From Ammoniphilus resinae (lineage in GTDB: Bacteria > Bacillota > Bacilli > Aneurinibacillales > RAOX-1): a stretch of 64,000 nucleotides of DNA. A model generated the notes under the pieces. It was given only the letters and a program-made list of their open reading frames with translations. It ran no database searches and was not told the origin of the DNA. The stretch is taken from assembly GCF_017873965.1 (NCBI RefSeq), contig NZ_JAGGKT010000001.1, forward strand, positions 434,001-498,000. The letters run 5' to 3'. The stretch's first letter is position 1, and every line of letters begins with the position of its first letter. Of the stretch, positions 50,623 to 59,457 are shown in pieces. Made by a program: the position numbers and the translations under genes.

Positions 50623-51171
50623 TTATTTTTGATTAGTACCTGGGATTTTATACTCAGGTGGAACATGAAGCCACCCTTTATCTGTCATTAACTGCTTGAG
50701 GGTTAAAGAAAATCCAGCCTTTTGAATGATAGCCTTCACAAATAATGTTCCAACATCTGCTCTCACAGCTTCAGTAAGTCCTCTTGCACAAAAATTAATA
50801 GCCCAAACTAAGTTGAATACAACAAAATTTGCAACCTCTTCATCAGTCATTTTTCCGCCAGTAGGAACGTCAAGCTTTAAATCAGGCTTTTCAGATGGCC
50901 CTTGGGGTAATTCTACACCATCTTTTAACAAAATAGCTTTAATTTCTTTTATAATGGGTTTGTGATAATTCTCGATTAATTCACTCATCTTCTTTTTTAA
51001 ATCCTGATCTCCGACAGTATTTAACGTAATTTCTTCGCTATTGGTAAAATTTTCTGTAGCAGTAAGGAATGTCCATAAATTCATCACTTCCCCAACATGT
51101 AGAGGTGAATTGTTTGTTTGCTTGTAGTTTGTGAATATGTCTGTCACTAGTTCAATTACGTTCAACGACAT
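50623..51171 (-). CDS. DUF3231 family protein
   Basis: The 182-residue soluble protein has the helical pattern of the DUF3231 family, which is common in spore-forming Bacillales and of unknown function. Blocks include LHVGEVMNLWTFLTATENF and KPIIKEIKAILLKDGVELP. ATG 51171 on the minus strand has AAAGGAGG upstream. DUF3231 proteins are often about 330 residues with two repeats; this one corresponds to a single repeat. It converges on the intron. Confidence 0.72.
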   Translation of the reverse strand: MSLNVIELVTDIFTNYKQTNNSPLHVGEVMNLWTFLTATENFTNSEEITLNTVGDQDLKKKMSELIENYHKPIIKEIKAILLKDGVELPQGPSEKPDLKLDVPTGGKMTDEEVANFVVFNLVWAINFCARGLTEAVRADVGTLFVKAIIQKAGFSLTLKQLMTDKGWLHVPPEYKIPGTNQK

Positions 51172-51311
51172 GCAACCTCCTTTGGGGATATTATTTCCAA
51201 ATGATAAAAGAAAATATAAATAAAAATACAAAAGCAGGTCTTTGGATCTAGGTTTTTATTTTCTCCAAAAATCCAAAAATAAGTATAAGATGGGGAATGG
51301 AGGGGGTTGGA

Positions 51312-51908
51312 ATGAGCTATTGGTTTCCTCGTTTATATGATCATTTAATGGGACCTTTGGAACAAAAAAAGTTTAGGAGAATAAGGGAAAAGCTAATTGG
51401 GAAAGCAAAGGGAAAGGTTTTGGAGATTGGATCGGGGACAGGGATAAATTTTCCGTTATACGATCAAGCCGATCAGGTAGTTGCTATTGAACCCGAACCG
51501 TTGATGCTAAAGCAGTCTCTCAATCGAATTAGACAAGCAAAAATTCCGATTGAGGTAATAGAGGCTGGTGGGGAGCAGCTTCCCTTTGCTGATCATGTGT
51601 TTGATACCGTAGTTGTAACCTTGGTATTATGTACGATTCCCAATCCGTTGAAGGCATTGCAGGAAATCCGCCGTGTATGCAAGGTGGACGGTCAAATTCT
51701 GTTGTTTGAACACGTTAAGATAGATCATCAGGTTCTTGGATCGTTGCAGGACTGGTTAACCCCTGTTTGGAAACGGCTTTGTGATGGATGCTGTCTGAAT
51801 CGAGATACCATCCACTACATCAAGGAGGCAGGGTTTAAGATTCACTCAATTGAAAAGTATTACAAAGGAATCTTTATTACGATTGAAGCTAGAAATCAGT
51901 ATTATTGA
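51312..51908 (+). CDS. Class I SAM-dependent methyltransferase, YodH-like
   Basis: The 198-residue protein has SAM motif I VLEIGSGTGINFPLY, acidic motif II AIEPEP and the PFADHVFDTVVVTLVL block typical of UbiE/YodH-like methyltransferases. The substrate is unknown. ATG 51312 has GGAGGGGG upstream; an in-frame ATG at 51297 overlaps that site. It is a single gene ended by a terminator. Confidence 0.82.
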   Translation: MSYWFPRLYDHLMGPLEQKKFRRIREKLIGKAKGKVLEIGSGTGINFPLYDQADQVVAIEPEPLMLKQSLNRIRQAKIPIEVIEAGGEQLPFADHVFDTVVVTLVLCTIPNPLKALQEIRRVCKVDGQILLFEHVKIDHQVLGSLQDWLTPVWKRLCDGCCLNRDTIHYIKEAGFKIHSIEKYYKGIFITIEARNQYY

Positions 51909-51914
51909 AACAGG

Positions 51915-51940
51915 AAAAGGACCCAGTACTGGGTCCTTTT
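51915..51940. terminator. Bidirectional terminator
   Basis: AAAAGGACCCA pairs with TGGGTCCTTTT around GTAC between two convergent genes. Confidence 0.9.
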
Positions 51941-51946
51941 AAAAAA

Positions 51947-52867
51947 TTAGAACGCGCTTCCGCCAAATATAAAGCGATATTCCCAATGGGTTCCTTCAAT
52001 ATCATCAATTCTTACGCCACCGGAATCTTTCGAATAGGTATGTAATATTTTCCCGTTTCCAAGATAGATTCCATCATGTGAGATTCTTTGTTTCGATACA
52101 TTGATTCCATTGTAATCGGATTTCTTCCACCCTTTGTAATCCATGAAGAACATGATGTCCCCCGGTTTCAAATCTCTCCAATCTGTTTTGATTTGTCCCT
52201 TATCCTGCACATAAGAGGCTTGTCCCCTTGAATCAGAAGGCAATTTGATGCCGACTCCATCTATGAAGGCCTGACGGACGAAGTCCGAGCAGTCGAAAGT
52301 CTTCGTATTGGAACGGCTTGAACTGTATTCATATGGCGTACCAAGATAATCTTTCCCAGCATTTATGACCTTTTGGGCTTGAACTGAAGCTGATGAATCT
52401 GGCTTTGTGTCTGTTTTGGAATCGCTAGAGTTAATTCTTTTTGCCCCTAAATAGTATTTTTTTCCGTCTCCACTATTTAAATTGATCTCCTTGATCGTTT
52501 TATAGGGCTTGTAGGCTATAACAACTTTGTCATTCCCAGTATAGATACCAGCACCTAAAAGATTGCTAGCACTGTATCCAAAAAACACAATATCCCCTTT
52601 TTCAAGCTTGTTTTTGTCCAGAATGAGCTTGCCCTGATTGCTTAAGGTCTTTAAATTACTAGAGACTTTTTCTCCTTCTTTCCCATAAACATAGGAAACA
52701 AAATAGGCGGGGCCAAAATTAGTGATTTTAGTGCCAATATAATTATCCGCACGGTCAGCAACATCATTTCCAAAGCTGGAAGCAGCTCCAGTGTTATGAA
52801 AACCAAGCAATCCACCTAAAACAATACTTCCTGCTAACGCATAATTTAGCAACTTTCCACTTTTCAT
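51947..52867 (-). CDS. Two-domain NlpC/P60 cell-wall protein, first domain degenerate
   Basis: The 306-residue exported protein has a signal peptide (about residues 1-29) and two NlpC/P60-like domains. The second (about 163-300) has the catalytic cysteine C193 in FDCSDFVRQAF and histidine H264 in ISHDGIYLG. In the first (about 35-145) the matching positions are P53 in FGPAYFVSYVY and G105 in GAGIYTG, so it cannot be a cysteine peptidase and may bind wall material instead. The second domain should cut peptide stems. GAAAGGA and ATAGG precede the ATG at 52867. The 250 bases upstream hold no convincing gene. Confidence 0.86.
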   Translation of the reverse strand: MKSGKLLNYALAGSIVLGGLLGFHNTGAASSFGNDVADRADNYIGTKITNFGPAYFVSYVYGKEGEKVSSNLKTLSNQGKLILDKNKLEKGDIVFFGYSASNLLGAGIYTGNDKVVIAYKPYKTIKEINLNSGDGKKYYLGAKRINSSDSKTDTKPDSSASVQAQKVINAGKDYLGTPYEYSSSRSNTKTFDCSDFVRQAFIDGVGIKLPSDSRGQASYVQDKGQIKTDWRDLKPGDIMFFMDYKGWKKSDYNGINVSKQRISHDGIYLGNGKILHTYSKDSGGVRIDDIEGTHWEYRFIFGGSAF

Positions 52868-53116
52868 CCTATCAATCCTTTCTTTTGATGTTTTGCATCG
52901 ACTTGGTAAGATTGGTAGATCGATGGTAAAAGAATAACATGTTTTGGATAATTACGGTATGTCCAAATATTGGTTACCCAGCCAAGGTTTGGGGCAGAGT
53001 ATATACCAAATGTTGTATTTCGGTTATAATTTGATGGGATACGTGCCAATGAATAGGGTCTAGGTTACTCTGAGAAAATATGGATAGATGCAACTTTTCG
53101 TTTGTGAGGTGTGGGT

Positions 53117-53635
53117 GTGTTTCTGAAAAAATTGGTTCCTGATCTACATGTTGCTTCGGTTTATGACATCGATTTGGCAGCATTGAAAAGGAAAGGGGTA
53201 AAAGGAATTATTACGGATTTGGACAATACCTTGATTGAGTGGGACCGACCGGATGCCACGCCAGTTTTAATGGATTGGTTGGATACTGTAAAAAAAGAAG
53301 GCTTTCAAGTTATTGTGGTATCGAATAATAATCAGATTCGGGTTTCAAAATTTGCCGACCCCTTAGGAATTCCTTATATACATAGGGCGAAAAAACCGAC
53401 TCGCAGCCCGTTTCGGGAGGCGATGAAACGCCTTGGTTTGGCGTACCATGAGACCGTTATGATCGGAGATCAAATATTTACAGATGTATTAGGAGGCAAT
53501 CGCCTGGGGTTGTATACAATTTTAGTTGTCCCAGTGGCTGAGACCGATGGGATTTATACGCGATTTAATCGCCGTCTTGAACGACTGGCTCTCTCCTGGA
53601 TGAGAAAAAAAGGATGGATTACATGGGAGGACTAA
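53117..53635 (+). CDS. yqeG: HAD-superfamily phosphatase YqeG
   Basis: The 172-residue protein is a HAD IIIA phosphatase. The DxDxT motif is in TDLDNTLIEWDRP (about residues 36-48) and the later VMIGDQIFTDVLGGN block holds the metal aspartates. Its substrate is not established in Bacillus; related enzymes act on phosphatidylglycerophosphate. GTG 53117 has GTGAGGTG upstream; GTG 53111 is also in frame. It begins a cluster that runs to yqeM. Confidence 0.88.
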   Translation: MFLKKLVPDLHVASVYDIDLAALKRKGVKGIITDLDNTLIEWDRPDATPVLMDWLDTVKKEGFQVIVVSNNNQIRVSKFADPLGIPYIHRAKKPTRSPFREAMKRLGLAYHETVMIGDQIFTDVLGGNRLGLYTILVVPVAETDGIYTRFNRRLERLALSWMRKKGWITWED

Positions 53636-53640
53636 CTACG

Positions 53641-54759
53641 ATGGACAGAGTGACAGAAGCAAGGCAGTGTGCTGGCTGCGGTGTACCGTTGCAATCAGAG
53701 GATAAACAAAAGATTGGTTATGTTCCGACCAGCACTATGGAAAAGGAGAATCCAATCTGTCAACGCTGCTTTAAAATTAAGCATTACAATGAAGTGGCCC
53801 AAGTGGCTATGGATGATGAGGATTTTATTCGGATTTTAAACGGGATTGCGGGGACAAAGGCGCTTGTCGTTAACGTTGTCGATATTTTTGATTTTAACGG
53901 CAGCTGGTTGAAGGGACTGCATCGCTTTGTAGGAAATAATCCGGTTCTGCTTGTAGGAAATAAGCTCGACCTTCTTCCGAAGGCGATCAATCCAAACCGT
54001 CTGGTCAATTGGATGAAATACCAGTCCAAACAACTAGGGTTGCGACCGGTGGATGTTGTTCTTTGCAGTGCTAGCAAAGGTATGGGCATGGAGCGCTTTA
54101 TTCAGGCGCTGGGAGAACATCGGAATCGACAGGATGTATACGTAGTGGGCGCGACCAACGTTGGAAAATCCACGTTAATCAATCGAATCCTAAAAGAATA
54201 CGGGGAATCGGAGGTTGAATTAACAACATCGAGATTTCCTGGTACAACATTAGATATGATTGAAATTCCCATTGACAAACAAACTTCTCTTTATGATACA
54301 CCGGGAATTATTAATCGGGATCAAATAGTACATATGGTTACAGCAGAAGATTTAAAACTTATTTCCCCAGAGAAAACAGTGAACCCTAAGATTTTTCAAT
54401 TAAATGATCAGCAGACATTGTTTCTTGGCGGTATGGCCAGGATCGATTTTGTAAAGGGTGATCGACAATCATTCGTTGTTTATGCCTCGAACAGGATAAC
54501 GATTCATCGGACAAAACTGGAAAAGGCAGAAGAATTGTATACTTCGCACGTGGGCACAGATTTGCTGTCCCCTCCAACGGGAGAAAATGTAAAGATGCTT
54601 CCTCCGATGCGCAAGAGATCCTTTAAGATTGAGTCAGGCAGCAAGAAGGATATTGTGATCTCTGGTCTCGGTTGGATTACGGTTGGGGGTGCAGGGGCTC
54701 TGGTAGACGTGTATGCACCCGATGGCGTATCGGTAACGATTCGAGAGGCTTTGATCTAG
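53641..54759 (+). CDS. yqeH: Ribosome biogenesis GTPase YqeH
   Basis: Circularly permuted GTPase needed for 30S assembly. The 372-residue protein starts with a zinc finger (CAGCG and CQRCF), then G4 VGNKLDLLP, G5-like CSASKG, G1 GATNVGKST and G3 YDTPGI, an order that is the permuted one. A C-terminal RNA-binding domain follows. ATG 53641 has GGGAGG 10 bases upstream and follows yqeG by 5 bases. Confidence 0.93.
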   Translation: MDRVTEARQCAGCGVPLQSEDKQKIGYVPTSTMEKENPICQRCFKIKHYNEVAQVAMDDEDFIRILNGIAGTKALVVNVVDIFDFNGSWLKGLHRFVGNNPVLLVGNKLDLLPKAINPNRLVNWMKYQSKQLGLRPVDVVLCSASKGMGMERFIQALGEHRNRQDVYVVGATNVGKSTLINRILKEYGESEVELTTSRFPGTTLDMIEIPIDKQTSLYDTPGIINRDQIVHMVTAEDLKLISPEKTVNPKIFQLNDQQTLFLGGMARIDFVKGDRQSFVVYASNRITIHRTKLEKAEELYTSHVGTDLLSPPTGENVKMLPPMRKRSFKIESGSKKDIVISGLGWITVGGAGALVDVYAPDGVSVTIREALI

Positions 54760-54802
54760 AAAAAGAAATTAATCTTGGAAGTGTTAAAGGAGAGGCGTTT
54801 CA

Positions 54803-55660
54803 ATGAACAGTAAGACAATCATGACAGGGGTGTTTGGGTATCCGATCGAACAATCCCTTTCACCTATAATGCATAACCAGGCTTTTCGGGCGCTAGGAAT
54901 AAATTTTTCCTATGCAGCTTTTGCCGTCGCACCTGACCAGCTAGAGCAGGCTGTCAACGGGATACGAGCACTGGGGTTTGCAGGCGTGAATGTCACGATC
55001 CCGCATAAGGTGGCAATCATTCCTTTTTTAGATGAGATTGATCAAGAAGCTGAAGAAATAGGCGCTGTTAATACGATTGTCAATGATGGCGGAAAATTGA
55101 TTGGCTTCAACACCGATGGAGCGGGGTATGTCCAGTCCCTTCTGGAAGAATGGAAAGTGCCTCTCACAGGGAAACGGGTCATAATTTTAGGGGCTGGCGG
55201 AGCTGCAAAAGGCGTAGCAGTCTCACTTGCAAAACGCGGGGTAGCATCCATTTGTGTGGTTAATCGATCGGTGGAAAAGGCGGAGGCATTGGCAAAACAA
55301 ATTAGTCATTTCACACACTCTGTAAGTTTGTCGAGTGATCATTTAAAGGCAAAGGATGTCGAGCAAGTTGACCTTATTATTAACACGACATCGGTAGGAA
55401 TGTACCCATATGAGGATAATATCCCTATAGACCCTTCATTTTTACATCCAAAGTTAGTAGTTAGCGATTTGATTTACAATCCTTTAGAAACAAAGCTGTT
55501 ACAGGAAGCTAAAAAGATTGGCGCAAGAACACATGGCGGGGTTGGGATGTTTATCCATCAAGGTGCCCTTGCTCAGCAAAAGTGGACGGGAAAACAACCG
55601 CCTATTTCGCTTATGAAGCAGACCGTGTTGGATCAACTCCAGAGCAAGTCATCCGAATAA
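54803..55660 (+). CDS. aroE: Shikimate dehydrogenase (NADP+)
   Basis: Reduces 3-dehydroshikimate in aromatic amino acid synthesis. The 285-residue protein has the substrate-binding block YPIEQSLSPIMHNQAF, the catalytic lysine in NVTIPHKVAI, the dinucleotide loop ILGAGGAAKGVA and NTTSVGM. AAGGAGAGG precedes the ATG. Position between yqeH and yhbY is conserved in Bacilli. Confidence 0.95.
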   Translation: MNSKTIMTGVFGYPIEQSLSPIMHNQAFRALGINFSYAAFAVAPDQLEQAVNGIRALGFAGVNVTIPHKVAIIPFLDEIDQEAEEIGAVNTIVNDGGKLIGFNTDGAGYVQSLLEEWKVPLTGKRVIILGAGGAAKGVAVSLAKRGVASICVVNRSVEKAEALAKQISHFTHSVSLSSDHLKAKDVEQVDLIINTTSVGMYPYEDNIPIDPSFLHPKLVVSDLIYNPLETKLLQEAKKIGARTHGGVGMFIHQGALAQQKWTGKQPPISLMKQTVLDQLQSKSSE

Positions 55661-55689
55661 ATAACAGAGATAAAAGGGGGTAATTCAAA

Positions 55690-55983
55690 ATGTTAACAGG
55701 AAAGCAAAAACGTTTTTTGCGTTCTGAGGCACACCATCTTACACCTATTTTTCAAGTGGGAAAGGGTGGAGTCAATGAAAATTTAACTAAACAAATCGCA
55801 GAGGCCTTGGAAGTGCGAGAATTGATTAAAGTTTCTATTCTAGACACGTGTGGGGAAGATAAGAATACAGTCGCCGGAGCATTGGCAAATGGGGCAGATG
55901 CTGAGCTTGTCCAATTAATCGGGAGAACCGTTGTCTTGTACAAGGAATCGAAAGAAAATAAAAAGCTTGAGATTCCAACCTAA
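55690..55983 (+). CDS. yhbY: CRM-domain RNA-binding protein YhbY/YqeI
   Basis: The 97-residue protein is a single CRM domain with the GxxG RNA-binding loop in VGKGGVNENL. It associates with pre-50S particles in other bacteria. GGGGGT precedes the ATG, and nadD starts 3 bases after the stop. Confidence 0.92.
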   Translation: MLTGKQKRFLRSEAHHLTPIFQVGKGGVNENLTKQIAEALEVRELIKVSILDTCGEDKNTVAGALANGADAELVQLIGRTVVLYKESKENKKLEIPT

Positions 55984-55986
55984 GTG

Positions 55987-56562
55987 ATGAAAATCGGGAT
56001 TTTAGGCGGGACTTTTGATCCGATCCATATTGCCCATTTGATGACAGCTGAACAAGTTTACCATCAGTTGCAGTTGGATCAGATCTGGTTTATGCCTGCT
56101 CATATTCCGCCCCATAAGGAAGGCAAGCATGTATCAGAAGCTGTCCATCGATTAAAAATGGTGGAGCTTGCCACGCAATCTATATCTTACTTTCATGCCT
56201 TTCCTTATGAATTAAGTCGACCAGGCCCATCCTACACAATACAAACGATTAAAGAAATAAAGGATTTATACCCGAAAGTTGATTTCTATTTCATCATCGG
56301 TGGAGATATGATAGATTATCTGCCTAAATGGCATAAAATTGACCATCTGGTCAATTTGGTGAAATTCGTTGGCGTGCATCGTCCTGGATACCTGCCGGAT
56401 AATGAATGGGCCAGAAAATATGTGAAAATGGTTCCGATGCCGCAGACTGAAATTTCATCGACGCTCATTCGGACTTACCTCAAAAATGGACAGTCCATTC
56501 GTTTTATGGTGCCTGACGAGGTGAAAAAGTACATCGAGGAGAATCATTTGTATGACGTTTGA
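55987..56562 (+). CDS. nadD: Nicotinate-nucleotide adenylyltransferase
   Basis: Adenylates nicotinate mononucleotide to deamido-NAD, the substrate of NadE. The 191-residue protein has GGTFDPIHIAHL with the HxGH-type motif (here HIAH) and the later ISSTLIRTYLKNG block (ISSTxIR). GTG 55984 lies one codon upstream. Translation is probably coupled to yhbY; the end overlaps yqeK by 11 bases. Confidence 0.95.
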   Translation: MKIGILGGTFDPIHIAHLMTAEQVYHQLQLDQIWFMPAHIPPHKEGKHVSEAVHRLKMVELATQSISYFHAFPYELSRPGPSYTIQTIKEIKDLYPKVDFYFIIGGDMIDYLPKWHKIDHLVNLVKFVGVHRPGYLPDNEWARKYVKMVPMPQTEISSTLIRTYLKNGQSIRFMVPDEVKKYIEENHLYDV

Positions 56563-57133
56563 TCGAGAAAACCTATTGCAGCAGGTCCGTGCACAAATGA
56601 CTGAACATCGCTTCATCCATACATTAGGTGTTGCTTCAACAGCGGAAGCCTTGGCAAAGCAGTATGGGGCAGATCCGGAAGAAGCTGATCTTGCGGGAAT
56701 CCTTCATGATTACTGTAAATTTTGGGAACGGGAAAAGATGGAAGAAATCATTCAGAGGGAAGAATCGATTTCGGCGGTTCTTTTACTATATGATAAAGAA
56801 CTATGGCATGCACCGGTAGGAGCTTATATTGTTGAGCGGGATTTAGGGATTACAAATCAAAATGTGTTAGATGCCATTCGCTATCATACTTCTGGCCGGA
56901 AAAATATGACGTTATTGGAAAAAATTTTATGGGTGGCGGATTATATTGAACCAGGCAGACAATTCCCTGGGGTTGATGAAATAAGGGAACTAGCCCATCA
57001 AAATCTGAATGAGGCGTTACTCAAAGCACTTGGCAATACGCTTATGTTTCTGATTAAACAAAAGAAGAGGATCTATCCTTTAACGGTGGAAGCATATAAC
57101 GGAATGCTTGCTGATCTTCAAGAAACCCGATAG
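56552..57133 (+). CDS. yqeK: HD-domain hydrolase YqeK
   Basis: A 193-residue HD-superfamily enzyme. Homologues hydrolyse Ap4A symmetrically. Metal-binding residues are in HRFIHTLGVASTA, ILHDYCKF and WHAPVGAY. It overlaps nadD by 11 bases and precedes rsfS by 14, so the three are co-expressed. Confidence 0.93.
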   Translation: MTFDRENLLQQVRAQMTEHRFIHTLGVASTAEALAKQYGADPEEADLAGILHDYCKFWEREKMEEIIQREESISAVLLLYDKELWHAPVGAYIVERDLGITNQNVLDAIRYHTSGRKNMTLLEKILWVADYIEPGRQFPGVDEIRELAHQNLNEALLKALGNTLMFLIKQKKRIYPLTVEAYNGMLADLQETR

Positions 57134-57147
57134 GAGGCAGAACAATA

Positions 57148-57489
57148 GTGACGATTTTAGAAATTGCCCAAAAATCAGCCGCGATCGCGGAGGACAAAAA
57201 AGCGGGAAATGTAGTGATATTAGATATCCATGGACTATCCGTGATAGCTGATTATTTTGTAGTTTGTCATGGGAACTCGGGGACACAGGTACAAGCTATT
57301 ACTTCCGAGTTGAAGAAACAGATGGCAGAGGCAGGGATCGATATTAAGGGTGTCGAGGGATATGATGAAGCACGCTGGGTCTTGATGGATTTGGGGGATG
57401 TGATCGTCCATATTTTTCATAAGGATGAACGTGAGTATTATAATATTGAACGAATTTGGGGAGATGCAAGTGTCATCCAATTCCAGTAG
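57148..57489 (+). CDS. rsfS: Ribosomal silencing factor RsfS
   Basis: Binds L14 of the 50S subunit and blocks subunit joining when nutrients are short. The 113-residue protein has the family blocks DIHGLSVIADYFVVCHG and GYDEARWVLMDLGDVIVHIF. GTG 57148 has AGGAGG upstream. Its end overlaps the yqeM start. Confidence 0.94.
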   Translation: MTILEIAQKSAAIAEDKKAGNVVILDIHGLSVIADYFVVCHGNSGTQVQAITSELKKQMAEAGIDIKGVEGYDEARWVLMDLGDVIVHIFHKDEREYYNIERIWGDASVIQFQ

Positions 57490-58258
57490 CTATCAATCGC
57501 TTGCATTGATTTATGACCGCCTTATGGAAGATGCTCCTTATGACCAGTGGATGGAGTACTTTATGCAAACAACAAAGCGTTATGGGGGAAGTGTACAGCA
57601 AGTGATTGATTTGGCTTGTGGTACGGGGACCATCTCGATCGAGCTGGCAAGAAGGGGCTACGAAGTCACCAGTATCGATCTTTCGGATGACATGCTTGCA
57701 GTCACTTACGACAAAGCCCAACAATCAGGCGTAAACGTTCAACTTCTGTGCCAGGATATGAGGGAGTTCATCGTACCTTCTTCCGCTGATGCTGTGGTCT
57801 GTTTTTGTGATTCATTATCTTATTTGACAACCCCTTTGGATGTGGAGCAGACCTTTTGTCACGTTTGGCAGGCCCTAAAACCCGGAGGGATCTTTTTGTT
57901 TGATGTTCATTCAGTATACAAAATCCAAGCGTTTTATGGCGATCAAACATTTGCCTTAGCAGATTCAGATATCTCCTATATTTGGCAATGTGATTGGGAT
58001 GGGGCAAGTCAGGTAACCCATGAACTAACCTTTTTTGTTCAAGAAGGCGGTTATTATAAACGATTTGAAGAGGTTCATCAGCAGAGAGGATACACGGTAG
58101 AGGAGATCGAACACTGGCTACGGAAAGCGGGATTTGATCATATTATGTGTACGGCAGATTTTACTGACGAGCCACCGCGAGAAACGAGTGAAAGACTATT
58201 TTTTACAGCGATGAAGCAAGATGAATCTAATAAGGTGAGTTTTTCCTCTTGTTCTTAG
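57470..58258 (+). CDS. yqeM: SAM-dependent methyltransferase YqeM
   Basis: The 262-residue protein has SAM motif I VIDLACGTGTISIELARRG, acidic SIDLSDDML and PGGIFLFDVHS. Its substrate is unknown. GTG 57470 has GGGGAG 6 bases upstream and lies inside the end of rsfS; other in-frame starts lie farther upstream or too close to that site. It closes the yqeG-yqeM cluster; in B. subtilis comER follows, but here about 2.2 kb intervenes. Confidence 0.87.
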   Translation: MSSNSSSYQSLALIYDRLMEDAPYDQWMEYFMQTTKRYGGSVQQVIDLACGTGTISIELARRGYEVTSIDLSDDMLAVTYDKAQQSGVNVQLLCQDMREFIVPSSADAVVCFCDSLSYLTTPLDVEQTFCHVWQALKPGGIFLFDVHSVYKIQAFYGDQTFALADSDISYIWQCDWDGASQVTHELTFFVQEGGYYKRFEEVHQQRGYTVEEIEHWLRKAGFDHIMCTADFTDEPPRETSERLFFTAMKQDESNKVSFSSCS

Positions 58259-58273
58259 AAAGGCTGCCAAAAT

Positions 58274-58296
58274 AAAAAAAGGGGGAGGAAATCCCC
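58274..58296 (-). terminator. Terminator of yyaC
   Basis: On the minus strand GGGGA pairs with TCCCC around TTTCC and is followed by seven T residues. Confidence 0.72.
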
Positions 58297-58363
58297 TTAT
58301 CCTATTTGTGTTAGCGCTCTCATAATTTGCTTTGAGAAAATAGAGGTTTTTTCCTCCCTATTT

Positions 58364-58404
58364 CCCCGTATTCTATTGAACGGGGGATAGTCTCCCCCTA
58401 TTTT
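58364..58404 (+). terminator. Alternative hairpins after yqeM
   Basis: GGGGGA (58382-58387) pairs with TCCCCC (58393-58398), then TATTTT, a likely yqeM terminator. Upstream CCCCG (58364-58368) can pair instead with CGGGG (58381-58385), which would block it. Confidence 0.55.
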
Positions 58405-58423
58405 GGGTGTTTCCTTCTTATCG

Positions 58424-58954
58424 TTAAGATAAAGCGTTCTTCAAAGCTTGTGAAATCACTTCAGACATCTGCATGACGGTAAACAAACGAGTATTTTGCA
58501 ACATCATGGTTTCCAAAAAACCGCTCTCGTTCACAATTCCTTTAATATGAAAATGACCTACCTCCGGCAGGACTTTTTTAACCCCCATGCCTGGTTTTAA
58601 CGGACCGTCCACGAGTTGAATATCTCCAATGTCGTTTTTTTGTCCAAGGCAAGCATCAACGGCAATAACAAGAGGGGATCGAAGTTGTTGCAGGTTCTGC
58701 AGAGCAGTTCGAAGGTTCAGCGCATGTACCGGATTTTTCAAGGTGCCCCATACCTGGACATTCATTCCAATCCCTTGGCTTAAATATGTCCCTACAAGTG
58801 GCCCCAACGAATCACCTGTGCAGCGGTCTGTTCCAATGCAGAAGACAATCAGCGTAGAATAGGATCCTTGCCGATCGATGCGTTCTCGTATTTTTTTTTC
58901 CAACAGATAAGCAGCCTTTTCTTTTTTGTATGAAACTTGACATAGCAGGGTCAT
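58424..58954 (-). CDS. yyaC: Spore protease YyaC
   Basis: A 176-residue protein of the YyaC family, related to the germination protease Gpr. The core FCIGTDRCTGDSLGPLVG and AVDACLG are conserved, as is GVGVKK-like GMGVKKVLPEVG. A role in degrading or maturing a spore protein is inferred. The start at 58954 has AGGTGATGG upstream. In B. subtilis yyaC lies elsewhere on the chromosome, so its place here is a lineage difference. Confidence 0.85.
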   Translation of the reverse strand: MTLLCQVSYKKEKAAYLLEKKIRERIDRQGSYSTLIVFCIGTDRCTGDSLGPLVGTYLSQGIGMNVQVWGTLKNPVHALNLRTALQNLQQLRSPLVIAVDACLGQKNDIGDIQLVDGPLKPGMGVKKVLPEVGHFHIKGIVNESGFLETMMLQNTRLFTVMQMSEVISQALKNALS

Positions 58955-59029
58955 CGAGCCATCACCTGCTATATCTTATTCGTGGCATGAGGAAAAGAAA
59001 GTAGGGGAAATGCGGATTTTTAGTACATC

Positions 59030-59251
59030 CTATTCCGCTGTGAACTCACCGTAGATTTCCCCAGTTTCGTACCCCTTAATTGTATTATGATAAACAATCA
59101 GGTTGTTAGATTTCATAAAACCATCAAATTCTTCCTCAGAAAGCGAAGCGGTCAGTCCTTGAGCTTCATTTGTGAATGAGGCTCTTCCTTCATTGATATC
59201 ATCAAAATACATGGTGTTCATGGCATCCTTTTTTAGAACAAGTTGAATCAT
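59030..59251 (-). CDS. Unrecognised 73-aa protein
   Basis: ATG 59251 on the minus strand has AAGGAGGAAAA upstream. The acidic product begins MIQLVLKKDAMNTMYFDDI and has no membrane segment or cysteine. No family is recognised. It may be read together with yyaC, 75 bases downstream, as there is no clear terminator between them. Confidence 0.6.
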   Translation of the reverse strand: MIQLVLKKDAMNTMYFDDINEGRASFTNEAQGLTASLSEEEFDGFMKSNNLIVYHNTIKGYETGEIYGEFTAE

Positions 59252-59370
59252 GAACTTTTCCTCCTTCATAAATAGGTTTGTGCACCTACAGGCCATGTAG
59301 TTGTTCTGTAGGGCTTTACCTTTAAGTTGTATTATTTGCAGATGAGAAAAATAATTTGTGACAAAAGTGC

Positions 59371-59398
59371 TAGACCAAATAATTTTTTTGTGTATAAT
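59371..59398 (+). promoter_or_regulatory. Possible SigA promoter of the ABC lipoprotein
   Basis: TAGACC (59371-59376), 16-base spacer, perfect TATAAT (59393-59398). Confidence 0.5.
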
Positions 59399-59457
59399 TA
59401 ATCTAAAGTCGAGAATTAAACTTAAAGTTGAGACGAGAAGATCAGGAGGAGAGACAG

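Noticed and set aside
52864-53049. 61-codon minus-strand frame before the NlpC/P60 gene
   Set aside because: TTG start without a ribosome binding site and it overlaps the real start; probably leader sequence.
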